Positions 37,020 to 46,247 of a stretch of DNA of 64,000 nt are shown here, in pieces. The stretch's first letter is position 1. Each line of letters begins with the position of its first letter. Origin of the DNA: Terrimicrobium sacchariphilum (lineage in GTDB: Bacteria; Verrucomicrobiota; Verrucomicrobiia; Chthoniobacterales; Terrimicrobiaceae). Under the pieces are notes generated by a model. It had not been told where the DNA came from. It was given only the letters and a program-made list of their open reading frames with translations, and did no database searches. The stretch spans positions 310,001 through 374,000 of the forward strand of contig NZ_BDCO01000003.1 of assembly GCF_001613545.1 (NCBI RefSeq), written 5' to 3'. Made by a program: the position numbers and the translations under genes.

Positions 37020-37799
37020 ATGCCAGGAAAGGTTCAATCGCTCCAGCGCGCTTTTCGTCTTCTTTATCTGGTGGCGGGACGTGATGAGGGATGCAGCGTA
37101 CGGGAAATGGCGGATGGAGCGGGGCTCAAACTCATCACGGCCTATAACCTGATCCGTACTCTGGAATCAGAGGGCTTCTTGCGAAGGTCGGAACCGCCTT
37201 TGCGATTTCACCTCGGCTATGCAGTGCAGGAACTGAAGCAGCTAAACGACGGGAGAGGGTTGCTCAAGGAAGCTGTCAACGAGTTGCTTAAGGGCCAGAG
37301 GGATATGCCCGAGGCAAGCTTTTCCGTGATTCAGTGGGCAGAAGGAGACACCTATCAGCGAATCGGGGTGGAGCCGGGACGAATCGGGCGTCTTGTTCGG
37401 CGTCGAGAGTGTCATATTCATCCGTACGCGGCGCCAGGAGCGCTGCTCTTTCTCGCCTTTGCGAGCGAGGCAGAGGCAGAGCTTTTTTATCGGAAACATC
37501 CGTTTGAAAAGGAAGGAACCGGCGCGTGGATATCCCGGGACCATCTCGAGAGATTCCTTGTCAGGATTCGACAGTTCGGCTGGGCCCAACTTGACTCTCC
37601 ATGCGACGGCATCTGTCGAATAGCAGCTCCCGTTTGGTCGCAGGGTAGGATTGTTGCCGCCTTCTCGGCAGATTCCTGTGTAAGAGGCGCAGCGGAGACC
37701 AGTCGGAGGAAACTCGCGCGCGTATGCCGGACACTGGCGGATTCGCTCACCGACAGGCTGCGCTGTTTGCAACGACCTCCTGCTGCCGCGGTCGATTGA
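37020..37799 (+). CDS. IclR-family transcriptional regulator
   Basis: 259 residues. The winged HTH is at about 4-60 (SLQRAFRLLYLVAGRDEGCS, LKLITAYNLIRTLESEGFLR), followed by the IclR effector-domain pattern (HIHPYAAPGALLFLAFASEA, GICRIAAPVWSQGRIVAAFS). It begins on the base after the stop of the GH42 relic, so it was probably cotranscribed with it and may have controlled it. It ends in a 53-bp convergent overlap with the LamG-like gene. Confidence 0.85.
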   Translation: MPGKVQSLQRAFRLLYLVAGRDEGCSVREMADGAGLKLITAYNLIRTLESEGFLRRSEPPLRFHLGYAVQELKQLNDGRGLLKEAVNELLKGQRDMPEASFSVIQWAEGDTYQRIGVEPGRIGRLVRRRECHIHPYAAPGALLFLAFASEAEAELFYRKHPFEKEGTGAWISRDHLERFLVRIRQFGWAQLDSPCDGICRIAAPVWSQGRIVAAFSADSCVRGAAETSRRKLARVCRTLADSLTDRLRCLQRPPAAAVD

Positions 37800-38619
37800 C
37801 GATCTGTGAGTAAGGCATGCTTGCCCTGAAGATCTCGGCGATTTCAGAAGGAACAAGGGCTCGCTCAAAGACCGCCAGTCCGCCAACTAAACCATGAAAG
37901 AGATTCGCATGCACATGGCCCTCCTCGATCGGATGGCCATCTCGCATCACGACCCGCTCTGGACGAGCGACAGCTCCAACGGTGAAGTTTGCTCCCTCCT
38001 TGCCTCCGTCGAAAATCCCTCCCGGATAATGGTAGGGATTTCGCTCTCCTCGGGAGTCCAACTGACCGTTGAGATAGGCGGCAGCGTAGACCCCATCGTA
38101 AGTCATCGCAACAAATTGCCATTCACCAAAAGGAACCGCTGTAGAGCCGATGGCGGCGTCCATGCAATACCGGGCTCCGGGTGTCGGTCCCCCTATCGAG
38201 GAGACATGTGCTCCCACCTGTTGGCTGCTATTATGAATTCCGAGATTCAGAAAAAGGCAATACTGGCGTAATCCGTGCTCGTTCCACATCCCGGAAATAG
38301 CCTCGCAACCTCGTTCCGGCCCGGTTTCCCGCTTGATCCAGGCGATAATACTGAGGCTCGCCTGCGATCCGTGTATATTGAGCCGGGGGCATTCGGAGCG
38401 GGGAATATCCAGCCACGCTCCGGACCCGAATTGCGCGGCGAGGGGACCGATTGGGTTCTCGCGATCTTCCACCAGCGGTACGCGACCTCCATTGGGGTGC
38501 AGCACATAGTTGCACGGTCCCTTGGCCACGTGTCCGAAATCGTTCGCCTGAAAGTCCCAAAAGCTGACGAGGCCGGAGATATCTTCAGTCAGCAGGTGAA
38601 TGAACTGCGTGCGGTTCAT
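37747..38619 (-). CDS. LamG-like (concanavalin-type) domain protein
   Basis: 290 residues. The body fits a laminin-G-like jelly roll: LVSFWDFQANDFGHVAKGPC, ASLSIIAWIKRETGP, GEWQFVAMTYDGVYAAAYLN and LVGGLAVFERALVPSEIAEI. This last pair of segments is the usual end of the fold. There is no signal peptide, which is unusual for the family, so it may be cytoplasmic or exported another way. It could bind glycans (inference). Its 3' end overlaps the IclR gene by 53 bp. Confidence 0.7.
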   Translation of the reverse strand: MNRTQFIHLLTEDISGLVSFWDFQANDFGHVAKGPCNYVLHPNGGRVPLVEDRENPIGPLAAQFGSGAWLDIPRSECPRLNIHGSQASLSIIAWIKRETGPERGCEAISGMWNEHGLRQYCLFLNLGIHNSSQQVGAHVSSIGGPTPGARYCMDAAIGSTAVPFGEWQFVAMTYDGVYAAAYLNGQLDSRGERNPYHYPGGIFDGGKEGANFTVGAVARPERVVMRDGHPIEEGHVHANLFHGLVGGLAVFERALVPSEIAEIFRASMPYSQIVNRPRQQEVVANSAACR

Positions 38620-39530
38620 AATCTCCCAATAGAATGTCGCTCAGGAGCAATGTCGAGGCACTCTCAGAGAGTTTAGCGATTAGCGTTTATCAATGTTGAA
38701 TCTGGATCCTGAAGTCAGGTTGTTTCCTGGCAAATGTATTCATGGTCCCTGCCGGGCATCGGTGAGCCATTCCGTCGTTGATAGATCTTGTGAAACAGAT
38801 GGATGGGATGGCCTCTAGAGAAATCTACCTTTTACCGAGGTGGCCTCAGTGACATCGTGACTGATGGAGTCGGCGTTACCACGATTCGACGTATCTTCTG
38901 TCGGGCGGGATATTGTTGGTTTTCTTGGGCTCCTGCTTTGCTGGAGCAGTCCAGACAGTCACCATCGACCGGATCTTCGTGCTTTTGTTTGTGCCCGCAG
39001 TCCTGATGTCGCTCGTCTAGTTGGAGCCGTAGGCGATCTGGTACGGGCCTCCCCAAGGATCGAGGAATAACATCATCAAGGCGTTCAACGACCAGTTTGG
39101 CGGCCTGTTCAACGCCTTATGATCGGTCCCCTGGCTATGGTGGCGGAGACAAGACGAATTCCTGGGCCAGGGGAAGGCGTTCGTTTGTTCGAGGAGTCGG
39201 GAGCATTTTATTCCCCGGGGTGGACAAACGGAATGATCTGCCCGGAACGGAGCCGGACTGGGCAAATGAGATTTTCTCCTTCTGCCGCTGGCCGGCGCTG
39301 GCGTTTAGCTCTTGTCTTCCGGCGGAATAGGCGCGGAGTCCCGGATGATGATGCCGTTTCGTAGCAGGCAGGTGATTCTGGCTCGGCGGGTGGAAAGATC
39401 GCCAAGAATTTTACGAAAATCACCCTCCGGTTCCCCAGCCAAATATCACCCTCTCAAGAGGAGGTTATGACTTTGTTATGACTTTTGACCAAAAAACACG
39501 GGAATCCGTGTAAGTCGTTGATTATGAGGG
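38620..39530. other. Region of about 900 bp without a supported gene
   Basis: Short frames occur on both strands, but none has a start, a ribosome binding site and a recognisable sequence together. One membrane-like stretch (reading ILLVFLGSCFAGAVQTVTID near 38910-38970) lacks a proper start and may be the relic of a membrane protein. The right end borders the integrated element. Confidence 0.4.
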
Positions 39531-39929
39531 GTGGTGCGCGATACAGGGTTCGAACCTGTTGGCGCTCCTCTGATTATCAATGACTTGCGTAAGGGCTGCC
39601 ACACCGGCTGCCACACGAACGAGTCCCAAGCGGGAGAGTTTCCCGAAGGCTTCGAGATTTGCGAGGTCATCAATGCTTGGCTCACTCTGCCCAAGCCGTT
39701 GCGGGCGGCTGTGCTCGCCATCGTTCGATCTCACAAGGAAGACTTGTCCATAAACCGCCCGGAGGCGGAGGTTGCGGCAGCGCGAGCCCCGAAGGGGAAC
39801 AGCTCGCGCGCTGGCGCCAAGCCAGAGCAACCGGTTTGTGGGCAAGTCGCCGTCACCCCTTTGACCGTGGGCAAAGTCGCCCAGGCCAAAACCAAGAAAA
39901 CCCAACCTAGAAAGGAACCCACAAAATGA
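39531..39929 (+). CDS. Displaced C-terminal tail of the element integrase
   Basis: A 132-codon open frame that begins inside the core repeat: VVRDTGFEPV, the same frame as integrase residues 405-414. After the core it continues GAPLIINDLRKGCHTGCHTN and holds INAWLTLPKPLRAAVLAIV, a segment like the tails of many tyrosine integrases ('W-x-x-L-P-x-x-x-R/K-x-x-I/V'). On the excised circle it would be fused in frame to the integrase, giving about 536 residues. In the integrated state it has only GTG codons at 39531/39534 as possible starts, so it may be untranslated. Its stop overlaps the orf89 start (ATGA). Confidence 0.7.
   Translation: MVRDTGFEPVGAPLIINDLRKGCHTGCHTNESQAGEFPEGFEICEVINAWLTLPKPLRAAVLAIVRSHKEDLSINRPEAEVAAARAPKGNSSRAGAKPEQPVCGQVAVTPLTVGKVAQAKTKKTQPRKEPTK
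39532..39559. repeat. attL: 28-bp core repeat, displaced tRNA-Val 3' end
   Basis: Identical over 28 bp to 44017-44044, covering the CCA end, acceptor strand and T-arm of tRNA-Val. The flanking bases differ (G before, T after; A before, G after in attR). It is not a complete tRNA gene, since no anticodon arm follows. Confidence 0.9.
39597..39627. promoter_or_regulatory. Left-arm integrase-binding candidate sites
   Basis: TGCCACA at 39597-39603 and 39609-39615 (12 bp apart), then AGTCCC at 39622-39627. The same set with the same spacing recurs at 43861-43891 on the other side of the core. They begin 38 bp from the core. Confidence 0.65.
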
Positions 39930-40195
39930 CATTCCACGGACTTGTCATCGCTCACCAAGACTCCAGCTACGACAGCAAGCGCGGCCGCATCGCCCAAGAG
40001 ACCCTTACCTGTCTCGACGCCGATCAAACCGTGAAACTGACGGATACCGTCGATTGCGTCTTCTCGGCTGGATTGATCCCGCAAGCCTCAACGATGGTCG
40101 GCAAGACGCTGGCCTTCTTCGTGGATGCGGTACGCCCCAGCAACACGATGCGCCCCCGGTTCGTCGTGAAAGGACTTGCGCCGGCCAAATCGTAG
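39926..40195 (+). CDS. Small protein next to rep, possible ssDNA-binding protein
   Basis: 89 residues: MTFHGLVIAHQDSSYDSKRG to VVKGLAPAKS. Predicted mostly beta-strand, with a basic end (NTMRPRFVVKGLAPAKS). A small beta-barrel next to a HUH Rep is where filamentous phages and related replicons keep their ssDNA-binding protein, so that role is a guess from position and size only. Its ATG overlaps the stop of the integrase tail and its stop lies 2 bp before rep, so it is translated in series with both. Confidence 0.55.
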   Translation: MTFHGLVIAHQDSSYDSKRGRIAQETLTCLDADQTVKLTDTVDCVFSAGLIPQASTMVGKTLAFFVDAVRPSNTMRPRFVVKGLAPAKS

Positions 40196-40197
40196 CC

Positions 40198-40764
40198 ATG
40201 CACGCAACGTCCGGCCTTCTCTATCAGCTCGGCTCAGTCTCCTGGGATTGGTTCGGTACGCTGACCTTCGGAATGCGAAAGGTTCCCATTGACCAGTCGC
40301 AGCCCGATCTCTTGGAGAAGGGGAAGAAGTTCAACATCGTGGGCTGCCGTGTTCCATCCGCTGCGGTCCGTTACTCGATGTTCTTTCAATGGCTGCGCCA
40401 GCAAGAGCGCCACTGGCAGCAGAAGAAAACAGAATGGGTGCTACGACACGAGAAGGGCGAGATTGGAGGCCGTCCACACTTTCACTTTTTGATCAGAGCC
40501 CTGCCTCCGGGCGCAAATACGAGCCACTATCGCATGGCAGCGATGAGCCGATGGGAATCCCTCGGCGGTGGCATGGCAAGGATTCGGCGGTTCGACAATG
40601 CAGAGCATGGAGGGGAAAAGGACGCTGTCAGCTACGTCCTCAAGAACCTGGGCGCAAACGCCTACGAACTGGCCAAATTCGAGCGAGACGAATTCGATTC
40701 GATCCGGATTTCGGACGCCCTCATTGCGTCCCTGACGGAACGGAGCCAGAGAATCACCGTCTAA
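40198..40764 (+). CDS. rep: HUH-type rolling-circle replication initiator
   Basis: 188 residues. Motif I is WDWFGTLTF (16-24). Motif II is GRPHFHFLIR with the metal-binding His94 and His96. Motif III is AVSYVLKNLG with the nicking Tyr146 and Lys149. One catalytic Tyr suggests a plasmid or ssDNA-virus type initiator rather than the two-Tyr phiX type. It would nick the plus-strand origin of the circular form. ATG at 40198 was chosen because it lies 2 bp after orf89; an open frame upstream overlaps orf89. A large hairpin 43 bp downstream may be an origin. Confidence 0.8.
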   Translation: MHATSGLLYQLGSVSWDWFGTLTFGMRKVPIDQSQPDLLEKGKKFNIVGCRVPSAAVRYSMFFQWLRQQERHWQQKKTEWVLRHEKGEIGGRPHFHFLIRALPPGANTSHYRMAAMSRWESLGGGMARIRRFDNAEHGGEKDAVSYVLKNLGANAYELAKFERDEFDSIRISDALIASLTERSQRITV

Positions 40765-40806
40765 GGCCGATCTGGAAGAAGTCCAGGTTGCTCCTGTCAA
40801 GGTGGC

Positions 40807-40843
40807 CCCACCGGATGCGGCGCGTCAGCGCCGCGCCGGTGGG
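40807..40843. other. Strong hairpin after rep (origin or terminator candidate)
   Basis: Stem arms CCCACCGG-AT-GCGGCGC and GCGCCGC-G-CCGGTGGG close a GTCA loop: 15 pairs with one small bulge. It lies in the 266-bp gap between rep and orf305, which is otherwise without a gene. No T-run follows, so a rolling-circle origin is at least as likely as a terminator. Confidence 0.5.
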
Positions 40844-41030
40844 TCGCTTGAAGGAGCATTGTGTCTTGATCAGATTGCGAATTATAGGCTTAGAGCTTGT
40901 GGTCTCCTGTGAGCTTATTTGTCTTGAGATTTTCCGTCGAATCTGTAGGAGGCTTTTAAGTTGAAGCTTACTCGAGTGTTTGGCTTATTTACTGAGAGTG
41001 AGAGTTTTCTAAATTGAGAAGAGCAAAATT

Positions 41031-41948
41031 ATGATTATTCAGGGGAAGCGGATCAATAGATGTAGTCGTTATTTTTCGTCTGTTCCGGATGAAACGCCCA
41101 TCCTCATCGCGAGAAGTGTTGGCGATATTGATGCTCCGACGCTCGCAAGAATTGGGTTTCCAATTCCGTGTGAGGAGAATTTTGCGGTTCTTCCTGCGCC
41201 TGTGTTCGGTCCAGTATCTCGATACAACGCGAATGGCAAAGAAGTTCCAGATCGGAGTCTTCCAATGGAAACGGTTAGTCGGTGGGTGTACAGCACATGG
41301 ACCGATTGGCATGGGAATGAGCATAGTGGTTTTGTGTTGCGTTACTATAACAGGTACCCAAGGCGAAATTTCCCTCCTCCAAGTGTTGAAATCAGGGTTT
41401 CTGCAGACGTATCGGGTAATCTGTTTTTAACAACCGAAGCGTTTAATCATAGCTCAAATCGACAAGACGCCACGCTTCATCGCGTAAACCTCTTTCTGGA
41501 GATATTTGGAATTTGTGAAGTTTTAACGGAAAACTTGGAGCGTATAATTGTTGCGCCTGTTCGAAAGGTTAATTGGAGATTGCTCCCTGCGGGGCAAAAT
41601 CCTTTTGATCAGCTTCTTACGCAACTCGACGAGATCGTCAGTAGAACCGATCCTGGTTACCGAGAAGCTGTCTTGGAGCGAGCTGAGCTTATTAATTCAT
41701 TTGGTCCAAGTCAGATCGTGATTGGGCAGGGTGGATTTCGCGAGTATGTGGTTTACCGATTTCCAGATAGGGGCTTGAACTTTCTGGAGAGTGTTTTCCG
41801 TGGCAATGCGACCTATGTCTTTGGGGATGATTGGGAGCATCTGTCGCAATTGACGAAAGCAGAGATTATTGCTGGGGGACTGGCAATTGAGCGTATCGTG
41901 CATGGAAATGACTGGAGGCCTCGAATCCAAAGATATTTTCGCCCTTGA
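41031..41948 (+). CDS. Cargo protein of unknown function, 305 aa
   Basis: Begins MIIQGKRINRCSRYFSSVPD. No signal peptide or membrane segment and no domain recognised. Noteworthy parts are RWVYSTWTDWHGNEHSGFVL, LHRVNLFLEIFGICEVLTEN and GDDWEHLSQLTKAEIIAGGL. Base composition is clearly more A+T-rich than the host genes, as for the next gene. It stands alone between the rep hairpin and the integrase operon, the position of cargo in such elements, so a role in defence, superinfection exclusion or host interaction is possible but unsupported. Confidence 0.7.
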   Translation: MIIQGKRINRCSRYFSSVPDETPILIARSVGDIDAPTLARIGFPIPCEENFAVLPAPVFGPVSRYNANGKEVPDRSLPMETVSRWVYSTWTDWHGNEHSGFVLRYYNRYPRRNFPPPSVEIRVSADVSGNLFLTTEAFNHSSNRQDATLHRVNLFLEIFGICEVLTENLERIIVAPVRKVNWRLLPAGQNPFDQLLTQLDEIVSRTDPGYREAVLERAELINSFGPSQIVIGQGGFREYVVYRFPDRGLNFLESVFRGNATYVFGDDWEHLSQLTKAEIIAGGLAIERIVHGNDWRPRIQRYFRP

Positions 41949-41952
41949 ATAG

Positions 41953-41987
41953 AGGTTGACATTTTGTAAACCAATGTCAGGTTGACA
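41953..41987. promoter_or_regulatory. Inverted and direct repeats before the integrase operon
   Basis: AGGTTGACA occurs at 41953-41961 and 41979-41987. Within this, TGACATT (41957-41963) and AATGTCA (41973-41979) form a perfect 7-bp inverted repeat. It ends 2 bp before the GTG start of orf207, so a bound protein would control the excision operon. Confidence 0.55.
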
Positions 41988-41989
41988 GT

Positions 41990-42613
41990 GTGTTAACTGA
42001 GATACCTGAGGAACTCTGGCCGATTATCGGCAGTCCTGATAAAGGGACTAGAATTTACCGACGCGAAAGTGCGTCGGAGGAGGAGATTGCAGATTGGTAT
42101 GATCTTCTCACTCAACTCGTCGGGCCCACTGTTTCGCCTGGCGGAGTTAGTATGTATTGTCCCGTCTCTCGCGCGGCAGTGCACAAGCGAGTGCAAGAAG
42201 GGAAAATGAGCATGTTTTTGTTTCACGTTTCTCATCGGAAAACCACTCTTTTTGGTAAAGAGCGGGTGCTTCGGCAGTCTCCTTTTGCATACATCCCAGT
42301 GTCGGAGGCTAAGGCATGGCGCAAAGAACTTGAGGAAAGAGCGGTAAAGCAGGGAATAATCACGGAGACGGAGCTTCGTGAAGCAAAGCCGGAATGGAAG
42401 CGCCAATTGGTTCAACGTTTGGTGGATTCGGGGGCTGCAACCGTCGGAGAAATCGAGGGAGAGGCCCCGGATTGGCGAGGAGACTTCATGCTGTGGCCGA
42501 ATAAGAAAGAGCGAAAACCCGATCTCGGCACTCTTGAAGTTCTTAAACATATCGGTTCGACCATGCTGGATGGGGTCAAGAAGAGTTCCAGAAAAGTGAA
42601 ATTGCTTCTATGA
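41990..42613 (+). CDS. Unknown element protein with possible DNA-binding segment
   Basis: 207 residues from a GTG at 41990. The segment SMYCPVSRAAVHKRVQEGKM is shaped like a helix-turn-helix of the excisionase/MerR kind, and the rest (EAKAWRKELEERAVKQGI, LREAKPEWKRQLVQRLVD) is helical and charged. It is the first gene of the operon orf207-xis-int, with an ATGA overlap to the next gene, so it may be the element's regulator. An inverted repeat directly upstream would be a natural autoregulatory site. Inference from position and the HTH-like segment. Confidence 0.65.
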   Translation: MLTEIPEELWPIIGSPDKGTRIYRRESASEEEIADWYDLLTQLVGPTVSPGGVSMYCPVSRAAVHKRVQEGKMSMFLFHVSHRKTTLFGKERVLRQSPFAYIPVSEAKAWRKELEERAVKQGIITETELREAKPEWKRQLVQRLVDSGAATVGEIEGEAPDWRGDFMLWPNKKERKPDLGTLEVLKHIGSTMLDGVKKSSRKVKLLL

Positions 42614-42803
42614 ATGGAGATCCACTTTTGTCGCTTAAGCAAGTTGCTGGGGAGTTAAATGTTTGCGTTAAAACGATTTATCGCCTCGTTGACTCTGGTA
42701 AGCTGCCGAGACCGGTGAAGGTTGGACGATGCTCCCGCTTTTCAAGAAGTGTGATTGATCGCTTTAAGCGTCAGATAGGCGCGTTTGCCTCCCCATCCGG
42801 GTT

Positions 42804-42807
<4 letters not shown>
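42610..42807 (+). CDS. Excisionase-like HTH protein (AlpA/MerR type)
   Basis: 65 residues: LLSLKQVAGELNVCVKTIYR and VDSGKLPRPVKVGRCSRFSR, the winged-helix 'helix_turn_helix_17' pattern of recombination directionality factors, which bend DNA and bias the integrase to excision. It overlaps orf207 and int by ATGA on both sides, so it is translated with them. Confidence 0.8.
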
Positions 42808-44091
<1,284 letters not shown>

Positions 44092-44467
44092 GTGACGAGC
44101 CCTGCATTCAATCGGATTTCCCGCAAAACGCAATAGAAGAATATCGATTTGCTGTAATTCCGGGCTTTCCCGGCTTTGGGTGCGCTTTGAAAGGTGGGCG
44201 CTCAAAGAGGATTTGCGAGCCGTGAGGTCTATTTTCAATGCAACTCTCCACGTAGTGGATTATCTCCGTAGATTTTTCCCCAGAATATTTGCGGCTGCCG
44301 AGAGAGATTCTGTTCTTCTCTGGAAATTCGTTTGGGCGGGGCGAGATGTCTGGCTGGAAGGGATCGCATGCTTGATGCGAATGGTTGTGAATCCGGATTC
44401 CCTTATAGGTAAACATTGACCAGTTCCGCTTGCAAAGGAGGCGGGGTCGGAGGATTGTCACTCGGAT
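44092..44467. other. Intergenic, 376 bp, no gene seen
   Basis: It would carry the promoter of tRNA-Val (minus strand) and of the peroxiredoxin gene (plus). No convincing coding frame was found. AAAGGAGG-like sequence near 44434 precedes the peroxiredoxin start but is too distant to be its ribosome binding site. Confidence 0.5.
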
Positions 44468-44953
44468 ATGGTTCTTGCGCCAGGTGATATCGCCCCGGAT
44501 TTCACAGCTCCGGTGGTTGGGGAGGGGATTCCGGAGGGTGCGCAGTTTACGCTTTCCTCGTCGCGAGGGACTCCCGTGATTTTATATTTTTACCCCAAGG
44601 ACGATACGCCCGGATGTACGAAGCAGGCCTGTGATTTACGGGATCGTTACTCCGAGGTGATTGAAAACGGGGCGAGGGTTTTCGGCGTGAGCGTTGATCC
44701 GATCGAGACCCACAAGAAGTTTATTCTGAAGCACAATCTGCCATTTCCGCTGATTAGTGACGCGGATCGAGAGATCGTGCAGGCCTATGGCGTGTGGGTG
44801 GAGCGTTCCATGTATGGAAAGAAGTATTTTGGCACGGAGCGCAGCACGTTTGTGATCAATCCGGAGGGCAGGGTCAAATCGATCTACAGAAAGGTGAAGC
44901 CCGAGGAGCATACTGGAACCGTCATTGAGGACTTGAGACACTTTGAACCGTGA
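44468..44953 (+). CDS. bcp: Bcp-type thiol peroxidase (peroxiredoxin Q)
   Basis: 161 residues, family-typical. APDFTAPVVGEG opens the thioredoxin fold; FYPKDDTPGCTKQACDLRD holds the peroxidatic Cys50 and resolving Cys55 in the usual C-x4-C arrangement. GTERSTFVINPEGRVKSIYR is the conserved end. It reduces peroxides with thioredoxin in the cytoplasm. A TTG-initiated frame of the next gene would overlap its stop, so the two may be cotranscribed. Confidence 0.9.
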   Translation: MVLAPGDIAPDFTAPVVGEGIPEGAQFTLSSSRGTPVILYFYPKDDTPGCTKQACDLRDRYSEVIENGARVFGVSVDPIETHKKFILKHNLPFPLISDADREIVQAYGVWVERSMYGKKYFGTERSTFVINPEGRVKSIYRKVKPEEHTGTVIEDLRHFEP

Positions 44954-44966
44954 CACTTTATTGAGC

Positions 44967-46085
44967 ATGTACGACCGGCTGTTTCAGCTGGTCGATAAGC
45001 TGCCGGAGGGGATGAAAAAGCCCATCCTGCGGGAGATCTCGCCGATTCGTGAGGTCTTTCTCGAGCAGCGACCGGCGCGGCTCATGCTGGTGGGCAGCGT
45101 GGGCAAGAGCGTTCCGGAGTTTCTGCACACCGCCTGCGGCGTCACGGTGGAGACTGGTGAGATGTCGGGTGGTTGGCGTAGCTACAAACTCTCCGGTCGC
45201 TCGGGCCGTGGAGAGGCGCAGATCTTGGATGCTCGCTTCGATGCCCCGGATGATGTCGTGGCGGCGGCGATCGCGCATGCTGCTCCGGATGTATTGATTT
45301 ACCTGCGAGAAAATCTCGAGCCTGAGGCGATCTGGACCAAAGCGATTGCGCGGGTCGCGCAGAGCGGCGCTGAGACGCCTATCGTTGGCATCGCCTATGG
45401 CGGCGAGCCTGCACGAGCTCGCTTGCAGGCGCTTTTTGCCTCTGACCGCCAGTTTTCCATGCGCCGCTCTGTGGTGTGCATGCCCGATGAGGAGGAGTGG
45501 GGCGTGGGCGAGGCGATCTGCGCCGTGCTGCCAAATGCCGCGCGACTCGAGTTTGCCCGCATCGCCGGAGCGAAAAAGGCACAGGCGGAAATCGCCGGGT
45601 CGCTCCTGAAATCCTTTACCACGGTGTGCGGCGTGATTGGTCTTCAGCCCATTCCTCTGGCCGACATGCCGGTGCTCACGACCTTGCAGACGCTCATGGT
45701 CGGGCTGGTCGTTTATGTCTCGGGAAAGCCCGTCAATGTGCGACTGGTCACCGAGTTTCTCGGGGCGCTCGGACTCAATATTGGGGCGGGCATCCTTTTC
45801 CGTGAAAGTGCGCGGGCCATTATCAAGATCGTTCCTTTGTGGGGCAATGCTGTCTCTGGATTCGTCGCGGGCGCGGGTACCTATGCGGTTGGACGTGCGG
45901 CGATCTCATACTTCATCGAGGAATCCCCCATCGCCGAAACCCAGAAGCTTTTCCATCGTTTGCTGCCGGGATGGGATGCCTTCAAGCGTCGTCGCCTGCC
46001 ATCCCTGAAGACGGCCCAGACCATGGAGGCCGAGCAGATTGAGGCAAAGGCGCCTCCTGTTGGGGAAAACCCCGGAAACAAGTAA
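44967..46085 (+). CDS. DUF697-like protein with degenerate GTPase domain
   Basis: 372 residues. The N-terminal part (about 30-190) has the outline of a small GTPase (PARLMLVGSVGKSVPEFLHT, then VLIYLRENLE in place of a switch region, and TPIVGIAYGGEPARA), but the phosphate-binding loop lacks the first Gly of GxxxxGKS. The C-terminal part (210-340) contains membrane-like helices (TLQTLMVGLVVYVSG, AVSGFVAGAGTYAVGRAAIS), as in DUF697/YcjF-type proteins. ATG at 44967 was chosen; a TTG at 44943 that overlaps bcp is an alternative. Function unknown. Confidence 0.65.
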   Translation: MYDRLFQLVDKLPEGMKKPILREISPIREVFLEQRPARLMLVGSVGKSVPEFLHTACGVTVETGEMSGGWRSYKLSGRSGRGEAQILDARFDAPDDVVAAAIAHAAPDVLIYLRENLEPEAIWTKAIARVAQSGAETPIVGIAYGGEPARARLQALFASDRQFSMRRSVVCMPDEEEWGVGEAICAVLPNAARLEFARIAGAKKAQAEIAGSLLKSFTTVCGVIGLQPIPLADMPVLTTLQTLMVGLVVYVSGKPVNVRLVTEFLGALGLNIGAGILFRESARAIIKIVPLWGNAVSGFVAGAGTYAVGRAAISYFIEESPIAETQKLFHRLLPGWDAFKRRRLPSLKTAQTMEAEQIEAKAPPVGENPGNK

Positions 46086-46247
46086 GCGAGATACTTGATT
46101 GGGACTCCTCTTCTGGTCCGTTGAGTCTGGCTGCTAGGCCTGGGGAGGGATGTTCTGGAGTGAAATTCCGGACCGCTTCATTGCTGCTGGGTGACTGGCG
46201 GTTGGGTGCTCGCGTGCATACTCGGCTATATCTCAGGCGGAAACTTT

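Noticed and set aside
38910-39020. Small membrane protein frame
   Set aside because: Hydrophobic but lacking an ATG or GTG start and a ribosome binding site; treated as relic or chance.
39532-39600. Second tRNA gene at the left end of the element
   Set aside because: Only the 3' third of tRNA-Val is present; after the T-arm the sequence changes to the integrase tail and no anticodon arm exists.
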